Positions 1 to 5,255 of a stretch of 5,255 nt of DNA are shown here, piece by piece. This stretch comes from an uncultured Prevotella sp. (GTDB lineage: Bacteria > Bacteroidota > Bacteroidia > Bacteroidales > Bacteroidaceae), in assembly GCA_947303825.1 (NCBI GenBank), contig CAMYZK010000199.1, forward strand, positions 1-5,255. Reading direction: 5' to 3'. The position numbers were made by a program, and so were the translations under genes. How positions within the stretch are numbered: the first letter of the stretch is position 1; each line of letters begins with the position of its first letter. The notes under the pieces are model-generated. The model searched no databases. It saw only the letters and a list, made by a program, of their open reading frames with translations, and had not been told where the DNA came from.

Positions 1-846
1 TCGAAGCTGATGATGCCCCTGCTGTTCGTGCTGCTCATCGTCATTGCCGTGGCATCGTGCCTGCTGCCAGGAGCCAGCCGTGGCATCAGCTTCCTGTTCA
101 GTCCCGACTTCTCAAAGATTGACGGCAACGTGATGCTTGGTGCCCTGGGCCAGGCCTTCTACTCGCTCAGCCTGGGCATGGGCTGCCTGTGCACCTACGC
201 CAGCTACTTCAACCGCGACACCCACCTGGTGAAGTCGTCGGTGCAGATTATCTCGATAGACACGCTTATAGCCATCCTTGCCGGCCTGATGATTTTCCCG
301 GCGGTGTTCAGCGTGGGCGGCGATGTCGGTGCGGGTCCGTCGCTGGTGTTCATCACCCTGCCCAACGTGTTCAACCAGGCGTTCTCGGCCATGCCGCTGG
401 TGGGGCATGTCGTAGCACTGCTCTTCTACATACTCCTGTCGGTGGCGGCACTTACGTCGCTCATCTCCCTGCACGAGGTGAGCACGGCCTTCGTCCATGA
501 GGAGCTTAACCTGTCGCGTCCGAAGGCCGCCACCGTCGTCACCGTGCTCTGCTCGCTGATAGGCGTGTTCTGCTCACTCTCTTTCTACAAGGCCGACCTG
601 TCGCTGTTTGGCATGAGGCTCTTCGATCTCTTCGACTTCACCACCGGCCAGATCTTCCTGCCGCTGGGCGGATTCCTCACCTGCCTTTTCCTGGGGTGGT
701 ATGTGCCCAAGCGCATTGTACACGACGAGCTTACCAACGGTGGCAAGCTGCGCGGGCGGTTCATAGGGGGCTATCTCTGCTGCGTGCGCTTTGTATGCCC
801 CACGTGCATACTGCTCATCTTCCTTCACCAGTTTGGAATAATCTAA
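1..846 (+). CDS. Sodium-dependent transporter, NSS/SNF family (C-terminal part, 5' end outside window)
   Basis: Partial gene: the reading frame is open from the first base and ends at TAA 844-846, giving 281 residues. It is the C-terminal half of a neurotransmitter:sodium symporter (LeuT/YhdH-like), an inner-membrane protein that imports small solutes, usually amino acids, with Na+. The fragment starts at the 'KLMMPLLF' helix, matching LeuT TM5. Hydrophobic segments follow at about residues 46-67, 81-103, 134-156, 176-196, 216-235 and 255-278, matching TM6 to TM11. The unwound TM6 motif is visible as FYSLSLGMG (residues 53-61; LeuT FFTLSLGFG), followed by TYASYF. The extracellular-loop signature GPSLVFITLP and the TM8 pair 'LTS' near residue 152 are also present. 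Met replaces the LeuT substrate-site Phe in TM6, so the substrate cannot be assumed to be leucine. The family call is secure; the substrate is unknown. The next gene starts 6 bp downstream, suggesting an operon. Confidence 0.93.
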   Translation, partial: SKLMMPLLFVLLIVIAVASCLLPGASRGISFLFSPDFSKIDGNVMLGALGQAFYSLSLGMGCLCTYASYFNRDTHLVKSSVQIISIDTLIAILAGLMIFPAVFSVGGDVGAGPSLVFITLPNVFNQAFSAMPLVGHVVALLFYILLSVAALTSLISLHEVSTAFVHEELNLSRPKAATVVTVLCSLIGVFCSLSFYKADLSLFGMRLFDLFDFTTGQIFLPLGGFLTCLFLGWYVPKRIVHDELTNGGKLRGRFIGGYLCCVRFVCPTCILLIFLHQFGII

Positions 847-852
847 AACGAG

Positions 853-1785
853 ATGTTGCGCCAGTTCCTGACCATGCACCATAGCGAGCGGCGCATACTC
901 TCTGTGCTGCTGGTGGCCGGTGTGCTGGCACTATTGGCCATCTCACTTCTTGGCAGCGGCTCTGACAACGATGCAGGCACTGCTGCCGACAAAGAGGCGG
1001 CTGCCCGTGCCGCCAGTGCCCGTAAAGGAGGGGGTGCCATGGACAGCTACAACGATAGGACGGCAGAAACGGCACCACGCCTTACCGCTTTTGACCCCAA
1101 CACAGCCGACTCTGCCCAGCTGTTGAGCCTTGGCCTGCCACCGTTTGTAGTGCGCAACATTTACAAATACCGTTCCATGGGAGGGGTGTTCTCCGAGAGG
1201 GAAGACTTTGCGCAGCTTTATGGCCTTACGGTAAAGAAGTACAAGGAGCTGGAGCCCTATATCAAGATCTCTTCCGAGTACCGGCCTGCCTCAACGCTCT
1301 TTGCCTCCAGGGAGCGTCCGCAGCGCACGGGTCTTCGCCCTGCCACTGCTGCCGACAGTGCCGCCGTGGTCTACCGGCATAGCACAAAGCTGTCGGCAGG
1401 CGAGACGATAGACTTGTCGCTGGCCGACACTACCGCGCTGAAGACCGTTCCGGGCATAGGGTCGTACTATGCCCGCCGTATAGTGGAATATGGCAGACGC
1501 CTGGGTGGATATGTGAGCGTGGACCAGCTCGACGAGATAGAAGACTTTCCGCAGGATGCAAAGAAATACATCAGACTGGGTAAGCCAAGTGTCAAGAAGC
1601 TGAATGTCAACAACCTACAGATGGGAGAGCTGAGGAAGCATCCGTATGTAAACTTCTACATGGCACGTGCCATCACCGAATACCGTCGGCGCCAGGGGCG
1701 CATAGAGAGCCTCGACGACCTGCGCCTGCTCCCGGAGTTTACCGACGCGGCCCTTGCCCGTCTGCAGCCTTACGTGGAGTTTTAG
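853..1785 (+). CDS. Membrane-anchored protein with three helix-hairpin-helix (ComEA-like) repeats
   Basis: Complete 310-residue protein. A short basic N-terminus (SERR, residues 11-14) precedes one hydrophobic helix at about 15-34, then an Ala/Gly/Asp-rich linker to about 78, which suggests an N-terminal membrane anchor with the rest in the periplasm. Three homologous HhH units follow. Unit 1 (about 80-138) has FDPNTAD, LGLP, Y..MGGVF and PYI. Unit 2 (about 186-242) has the classic hairpin VPGIGSYYARRIVEYGRRLGGY. Unit 3 (about 250-310) has LNVNNL, FYMARAITEYRRRQGRI and PYVEF at the C-terminus. Only unit 2 keeps the canonical GIG hairpin; units 1 and 3 are more degenerate. HhH domains of this type bind DNA backbone, and ComEA uses them in DNA uptake, but uptake is only an inference here. 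The ATG at 853 lies 6 bp after the transporter stop; ATG at 874 (Met8) is a possible alternative start. No strong Shine-Dalgarno is seen, as is usual in Bacteroidota. Confidence 0.85.
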   Translation: MLRQFLTMHHSERRILSVLLVAGVLALLAISLLGSGSDNDAGTAADKEAAARAASARKGGGAMDSYNDRTAETAPRLTAFDPNTADSAQLLSLGLPPFVVRNIYKYRSMGGVFSEREDFAQLYGLTVKKYKELEPYIKISSEYRPASTLFASRERPQRTGLRPATAADSAAVVYRHSTKLSAGETIDLSLADTTALKTVPGIGSYYARRIVEYGRRLGGYVSVDQLDEIEDFPQDAKKYIRLGKPSVKKLNVNNLQMGELRKHPYVNFYMARAITEYRRRQGRIESLDDLRLLPEFTDAALARLQPYVEF

Positions 1786-1820
1786 GAGTTAAGAATTAAG
1801 AATTAAGAGTTAAGAGTTAC
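1786..1820. repeat. Heptanucleotide tandem array, 5 units of GARTTAA
   Basis: Five contiguous 7-bp units: GAGTTAA, GAATTAA, GAATTAA, GAGTTAA, GAGTTAC. The array begins on the base after the TAG stop of the HhH gene (1783-1785). It ends inside and just past the TAA stop of the convergent protease gene (1819-1817 on the - strand), so it fills the whole intergenic gap. Each perfect unit contains the palindrome TTAA and hence TAA on both strands. With a period of 7, stops occur in all six frames. No GC-rich hairpin or T-run terminator was found between the two convergent genes. Confidence 0.85.
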
Positions 1821-4024
1821 TTCACCACCTTCTTTCCCCGACTCACGTAGATGCCCTTGCGTGAGGACTTGGTGCGCTGTCCGTGCAGGTTATACTGCTT
1901 GTCCTCGCTGTCGGTGGCTTTCACTGTGGTGATGGCCGACTGTGTGGCAGGCTTCACGATGAGTTTGCCGAAGTTGAACGTCATGTTGTAGTTCTGTGCC
2001 TCTCCACCCTGTACTATGATGAGGTACTCACCTGCCGGTGACTTCTCGTTTGCCATAGTGGTGATGGTAGGCTCAACGTTCCATGCGGGCTCCTTGTCGC
2101 GGGCCACCAGTCCCTCGTATTTCAGCTTGAACGTGGGGTTGGGCTCTCCCTCATATCTCTCGGCGTTTATCACCGTAGCCTTGGCATCGGCCTTGTGTAC
2201 GAGGAGGTAACCCTCACCAAAGTTCACCGCCTCTGAGTTGACCACCGTTCCTGCGTTGATGTGTATGGCATATTTCCCAACGGGCGAATAGCTCATTGCT
2301 TCGCATGTGAGCATGGGTGTTCCCTCTATCGTACCTCCCGACACGGTGTATTTCAGCTCGGGGTTGTCCTGTCCGTATATTCTGGAGGCGTTGCGTGCCT
2401 TTACCATTGTCCCCACCTGGTAGATGTTTGCCTCGCCGAAGTCTTTCCACTGTGCGGCGATGACGTACTTCGACTTCAGTCCTGTGCAGACATACAGCTT
2501 TGCTGTGCCGAAGGGTAGTCCCTCGAAGACCCTCTCTCCCAGCAGCATGGGCACGCTGGTGGTAGTGATGCGCAGCTCGGTGAGCTTCTGGCATCCGCAG
2601 AAGGCCTCTCCGCCTATGGCCGAGAGGTTCTCGGGGAGGCGCACTCTTCTCAGTGTCTCACACCCTTTGAAGGTGCTGTCGGGCAGGGCGTTCTTCTGCA
2701 GCACTGCCTTTGTCAGGTCGAGAATGCGCAGCTTGCCTTCGTCGTTGGGTGTGCCGTCGGCATTGCGTCCGGCCAGCAGGCGCAGATACTGCAGGTCGCT
2801 GTTGTCGAGCGGTCCTTCAATGGTGAGCGTGCCAATGGGTGTCTCATTGTCGTCTTCGCTCTCCAGCATCTCCCTCAGCTCTCCGCCACGGGTGGTGGTC
2901 ACCTTCTCCTCACGCACCTTGGAGTGGTTGTTGCTCTGTATGCCAATGATCATGTCCTGCTGCATGTTGAAGCTGTAGTATGAGGGGTTGAGGTGGCTCA
3001 CGTAGAAATAGCCATCGTCGCTGCCTGACCATCCCCAGTTCACCGACACCTTGCCCTCGCTGTCGTAGCCGTCGAAGACGAAGGCATGGCCTCCGCTTTG
3101 GAAGCTGGCCCCGCCATAGTATACGGGTCCGTTCTCCGACAGCTCACGGTAAATCATGTCCATCCATTGCGGCTCGGAGTAGTAGTTGCGGTCCAGACAC
3201 TGTGCGTTGTCAAAGCCGAAATAGCGTCTCATTCCGTCGGCAGCCTGGTTGCTGTATGCACCGCTACCCTCGTTAGGTCCGCCGTACTCCATGTTGACAG
3301 CCACGCCAACGTCGCGCATGAGCAGGGCTACGGCATCGGCCTGCTGCTGTGTGTAGTGCCCATTCTGGTAGATGTCAATCATGTTGTCCCAGTCGTAGAA
3401 GTCGGTCTCGAAGTCGGCGGTGACAGCCTCTCCGTTCATGTTGTTATGGGGATAGTAGATGGTGCGTGTGCCGCGTCCGTGCTGCGGAGTGCGATGATAG
3501 TTGAGAATCTGTGCCAACGCCGTTGCCACACATCCCGTGAGGCATCTCACCGAGCCGTTGAATACGGGGCATAAGCCGTTGTAAGGCTCATCCTGGTCCC
3601 ACTTGGTGGTAACCAAGGGTGCTACCTCGTTGGGATATTTCGCTGGGTCGGGCTTGGTGACAAGCATCGGTGCTCCGCTGGCAGCTATCTCGCTGGCAGC
3701 AGCGTTGGTGGCCTGTAGCCACCACTCAAAGTTGGGGTTGGTGCCATCGCTGTAATGCGACAGCGACACGCCGAGCACTGCTGGCAGCGCATCGTCGGTG
3801 GCAACCACGGCAAAGCCGCCCTCCATGCTGCCCAGCACCTGCAGCTCGCTGGTCTGGCGCAGCACCGTCAGTGGTACCTGTCCTGGAGTCATGCCGCGGC
3901 TCAGGCATTGGCCTTTGATGGCCTGCCATGCGGCAGCGTTAAGCTGAGACTGTGTGCGCGGAAGGGCCATGACCGCTGTGGCAGAGAGCACTGCCATCAT
4001 CACTGAAAACAATATCTTTTTCAT
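1817..4024 (-). CDS. Secreted C10-family (streptopain/interpain-type) cysteine protease with LRR and MBG-like C-terminal domains
   Basis: A 735-residue secreted papain-like protease. The start is placed at 4024-4022 because it opens a clear signal peptide (MKKILFSVMMAVLSATAVMA, likely cut after Ala20); upstream in-frame ATGs would extend the gene across the promoter and into the divergent gene. A SpeB-type propeptide spans about 22-125 (GGFAVVATDDALPAVLGVS at 69-87). The C10 catalytic domain is about 130-365. The nucleophile is Cys165 in LTGCVATALAQILNYH (SpeB TGCVATATAQIMKYH) and the catalytic base is His313 in SGGHAFVFDGYD. The following VNWGWSG matches the conserved Asn/Trp active-site support. 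BspA-like leucine-rich repeats follow at about 397-535 (STFKGCETLRRVRLPENLSA), then two MBG-like repeats (about 539-609 and 615-692; IYGQDNPELKYTVSG, RYEGEPNPTFKLKYEG). The tail at 710-735 (YNLHGQR, KGIY, GKKVVK) resembles Prevotella type IX secretion-type C-termini. The catalytic residues are intact, so activity is expected. The gene is convergent with the HhH gene and divergent from the nuclease-helicase gene. Confidence 0.93.
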   Translation of the reverse strand: MKKILFSVMMAVLSATAVMALPRTQSQLNAAAWQAIKGQCLSRGMTPGQVPLTVLRQTSELQVLGSMEGGFAVVATDDALPAVLGVSLSHYSDGTNPNFEWWLQATNAAASEIAASGAPMLVTKPDPAKYPNEVAPLVTTKWDQDEPYNGLCPVFNGSVRCLTGCVATALAQILNYHRTPQHGRGTRTIYYPHNNMNGEAVTADFETDFYDWDNMIDIYQNGHYTQQQADAVALLMRDVGVAVNMEYGGPNEGSGAYSNQAADGMRRYFGFDNAQCLDRNYYSEPQWMDMIYRELSENGPVYYGGASFQSGGHAFVFDGYDSEGKVSVNWGWSGSDDGYFYVSHLNPSYYSFNMQQDMIIGIQSNNHSKVREEKVTTTRGGELREMLESEDDNETPIGTLTIEGPLDNSDLQYLRLLAGRNADGTPNDEGKLRILDLTKAVLQKNALPDSTFKGCETLRRVRLPENLSAIGGEAFCGCQKLTELRITTTSVPMLLGERVFEGLPFGTAKLYVCTGLKSKYVIAAQWKDFGEANIYQVGTMVKARNASRIYGQDNPELKYTVSGGTIEGTPMLTCEAMSYSPVGKYAIHINAGTVVNSEAVNFGEGYLLVHKADAKATVINAERYEGEPNPTFKLKYEGLVARDKEPAWNVEPTITTMANEKSPAGEYLIIVQGGEAQNYNMTFNFGKLIVKPATQSAITTVKATDSEDKQYNLHGQRTKSSRKGIYVSRGKKVVK

Positions 4025-4065
4025 CTTAAAACTATGATTGCATAAGGCAACTTGTAAAAATCGTG

Positions 4066-4095
4066 CAAAATTACTCATTTTTTTCCTAACACAAG
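4066..4095 (-). promoter_or_regulatory. Bacteroidetes-type promoter for the C10 protease gene
   Basis: Read on the - strand, TAATTTTG at 4073-4066 fits the Bacteroidetes sigma-ABfr -7 consensus TAnnTTTG exactly. A partial -33 element, CTTG (4095-4092), lies 18 nt upstream of it, slightly short of the usual spacing. The spacer contains an A7 run (T7 at 4078-4084 on the + strand). Transcription would start roughly 4055-4062, leaving a 5' leader of about 30-40 nt that is AT-rich next to the ATG. Confidence 0.6.
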
Positions 4096-4117
4096 CAGAA
4101 ATATGGTGAAAGATTTG

Positions 4118-4125
4118 TAATTTTG
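4118..4125 (+). promoter_or_regulatory. -7 promoter element for the nuclease-helicase gene
   Basis: TAATTTTG fits the Bacteroidetes -7 consensus TAnnTTTG exactly and ends only 5 bp before the ATG at 4131. No TTTG or TTG is present at the expected -33 distance (around 4093-4098), so the upstream element is missing or degenerate. If the element is used, the transcript would begin at or next to the start codon, giving a leaderless or near-leaderless mRNA. Confidence 0.5.
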
Positions 4126-4130
4126 CATTT

Positions 4131-5255
4131 ATGGATGCAAAAGAACTGTTTGACATCTGTCTTGAGCTGGCAACTGCCGAGCCTTCGACCGCTGCCACGC
4201 GCAGGCTGCACGAAGTGCTGAAGCTGACGGCCGCCGAGGGTTGCCGCCGTCAGGGAGGTGCCTTTGGCAACCTCTTTGCCCAGGTGGACTATCTGTGCCG
4301 GCGGCTGTCTATGGATGTAGATGTCACCATAGGCATACAGACGGCCCGACGCCACAGCAACACAGGGGCAGCGATAAGCCATGAAGACTGGCCGCACGAC
4401 GTGATGGCCGTGGCAAGGCTGGTGGAGGCCGTCTTTGCAACGCATATACCGGGCAAGCTGCTGTCGGCTCTGCCCCATTTCAGGGCAAGGCCTGTGACGC
4501 AGCTGAGAGCCGACAGGACCTACGTGCGCTGCATAGTGGAGCGCTTCACCGACACCATGATAGAGGCAAACACGTCTTACGGCAGGATAGCCATAGACTA
4601 TGGCTGTGACGAGGGGGGCCGTGACTTCTCCTACCTGCGTAAGATTCTGAGGGTGGGCATGCAGCTCAACCTGCTGGACTGCAAGACGGACTCTGCCGCA
4701 GCAGAAGGGACTGTGGTGCCCGGAATGGTGGTGGTCGAACCCGACTTCTTGCTCGACATATCGTCGCTGTCAGCTTGCTTCACCAGCTACGGTCATCACC
4801 CGCTGTTATACACCCTGAACAGGCTTAAGCCACGCCCCAACAGCCAGGCTACCCTTTTGGGAAACTTTGCCGGGACAGCCCTCGACGAGATGGTGAGTGC
4901 GGCTGAGAGCAAGGGGCCACGCCCCACGCTGGCTGCCTGCCTGCAGCGCTCGTTTCGCGAACAGGCACTGAGGCTGTTGGCATGCCCGGACTTCGATGCC
5001 GACAAGTTCAGACAGCAGGCCGAGGAGCAGATGAAGAACATCGGCGAGGCTGTGGACAGTCTGGAGGATGTTTCCCAAGATGTGAACTTCCTGCTGGAGC
5101 CTTCCTTCGTATGTGAAAAGCTTGGCCTGCAGGGGCGCGTAGACCTGATGACACCCCTCCAAGGTTCAGGGTTTCAGGTTCCAGGTTTCAGGTTTCAGGA
5201 TTCAGGTTCCGGGTTTCAGGATTCAGGTTCCGGGTTTCAGGATTCAGGTTTCAGG
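4131..5255 (+). CDS. Dna2-like PD-(D/E)XK nuclease-helicase, N-terminal part (3' end outside window)
   Basis: The frame is open from the ATG at 4131 to the last base of the window (375 codons), so the gene is cut by the right edge. The ATG follows the -7 element by 5 bp; an in-frame ATG further in (4311) is less likely because upstream protein sequence looks genuine. Residues 1-215 form a mostly helical N-terminal region I cannot assign to a named domain. From about 217 the sequence resembles RecB/Dna2-type nuclease domains of Bacteroidota helicase-nucleases: YGHHPLLYTLNRLKP (220-234), LLGNFAGTALDEM (242-254), LLEPSFVCEKLGLQGRVDLM (321-340). Glu323 and Asp338 are candidate PD-(D/E)XK metal-site residues; the expected ExK ('IEQKSGK'-like) motif and the helicase domain should lie beyond the window. 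After residue 343 the coding sequence enters a heptamer array encoding FQDSGSG-type repeats, which interrupts the nuclease core. Likely role: DNA end processing during repair or replication. The family call rests on motif recall, not a search. Confidence 0.7.
   Translation, partial: MDAKELFDICLELATAEPSTAATRRLHEVLKLTAAEGCRRQGGAFGNLFAQVDYLCRRLSMDVDVTIGIQTARRHSNTGAAISHEDWPHDVMAVARLVEAVFATHIPGKLLSALPHFRARPVTQLRADRTYVRCIVERFTDTMIEANTSYGRIAIDYGCDEGGRDFSYLRKILRVGMQLNLLDCKTDSAAAEGTVVPGMVVVEPDFLLDISSLSACFTSYGHHPLLYTLNRLKPRPNSQATLLGNFAGTALDEMVSAAESKGPRPTLAACLQRSFREQALRLLACPDFDADKFRQQAEEQMKNIGEAVDSLEDVSQDVNFLLEPSFVCEKLGLQGRVDLMTPLQGSGFQVPGFRFQDSGSGFQDSGSGFQDSGFR
5162..5255 (+). repeat. Heptanucleotide tandem array, at least 13 units of AGGTTTC, inside the nuclease-helicase gene
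   Basis: Thirteen consecutive 7-bp units fill 5162-5252, and three more bases of a fourteenth reach the window edge, so the true length is unknown. The consensus is AGGTTTC, with variants AGGTTCA, GGGTTTC, AGGTTCC and AGGATTC. A 21-bp higher-order unit (AGGATTC + AGGTTCC + GGGTTTC) occurs twice in perfect tandem at 5197-5217 and 5218-5238, with part of a third copy after. The array is read through by the gene from about codon 344 and gives FQDSGSG-type heptapeptides. On the + strand no unit creates a stop in any frame; on the - strand the consensus reads TGA every 7 bp. Confidence 0.92.

Larger units (their letters stand above)
4064..4127. repeat. Perfect 11-bp inverted repeat formed by two mirrored -7 elements
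   Basis: TGCAAAATTAC at 4064-4074 is the exact reverse complement of GTAATTTTGCA at 4117-4127, separated by 42 bp. Each arm contains the -7 hexamer region of one of the two divergent genes. The long spacer argues against a simple hairpin terminator. Promoter symmetry or a paired operator is more likely. The remainder of the 106-bp intergenic region is AT-rich with no other recognisable element. Confidence 0.75.

Noticed and set aside
1786..1820. Bidirectional rho-independent terminator between convergent genes
   Set aside because: The TTAA units can pair only weakly; there is no GC-rich stem followed by a T-run on either strand.
2424..2978. 184-codon open frame on the + strand
   Set aside because: It lies wholly antisense to the LRR region of the protease and its Ser/Arg-rich translation shows no recognisable domain; a shadow of GC-rich codon use.
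3086..3574. 162-codon open frame on the + strand
   Set aside because: It is antisense to the C10 catalytic domain, which has intact Cys and His motifs; the translation shows no family features.
4025..4198. N-terminal extension of the protease frame up to an ATG at 4198
   Set aside because: It would cover the divergent promoter and overlap the first 68 bp of the opposite-strand gene. It would also place the clear signal peptide about 58 residues inside the protein.
4086..4478. 130-codon open frame on the - strand
   Set aside because: It is antisense to the N-terminal part of the nuclease-helicase gene and runs into the promoter region; no start context or recognisable domain.
4806..5162. 118-codon open frame on the - strand
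   Set aside because: It is antisense to the nuclease domain, whose conserved motifs are on the + strand.
5162..5255. CRISPR array
   Set aside because: The repetition has a 7-bp period with no unique spacers and is continuously tandem, so it is a minisatellite-type repeat.

Overview
The window looks like chromosomal DNA from a Bacteroidota bacterium, most likely Prevotella or a close Prevotellaceae relative with fairly GC-rich coding sequence. Three things point there. The C10 cysteine protease carries BspA-type leucine-rich repeats, MBG-like repeats and a C-terminal 'YNLHGQR...KGIYVSRGKKVVK' tail. The promoter elements have the Bacteroidetes TAnnTTTG form. Gene starts lack strong Shine-Dalgarno sites.

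Layout, left to right. (1) 1-846, + strand: C-terminal part of a sodium-dependent transporter (NSS/SNF family), cut by the left edge. (2) 853-1785, + strand, 6 bp downstream and probably co-transcribed: a membrane-anchored protein with three ComEA-like helix-hairpin-helix repeats. (3) 1786-1820: five tandem 7-bp units that fill the whole gap between two convergent genes. (4) 1817-4024, - strand: a secreted streptopain/interpain-type (C10) cysteine protease. (5) 4025-4130: a 106-bp AT-rich divergent promoter region with a perfect 11-bp inverted repeat made of two mirror-image -7 elements. (6) 4131-5255, + strand, running off the right edge: the N-terminal part of a Dna2-like nuclease-helicase. 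(7) 5162-5255: a second, unrelated 7-bp tandem array lying inside that gene, between conserved nuclease-core positions.

The genes do not form one pathway. The transporter and HhH protein look like one transcription unit. The protease is a separate secreted factor, and the nuclease-helicase is a DNA-processing gene sharing only the divergent promoter region. The most unusual content is the pair of heptamer arrays. The one at 1786-1820 puts stop codons in all six frames. The one at 5162-5255 is open in all three + frames and closed on the - strand. Because 7 is not a multiple of 3, gain or loss of one unit in the latter would shift the frame of the nuclease-helicase gene, making it a candidate phase-variable or decaying locus. 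No CRISPR array, tRNA, rRNA or transposase gene was seen, and no gene-free stretch exceeds about 106 bp.
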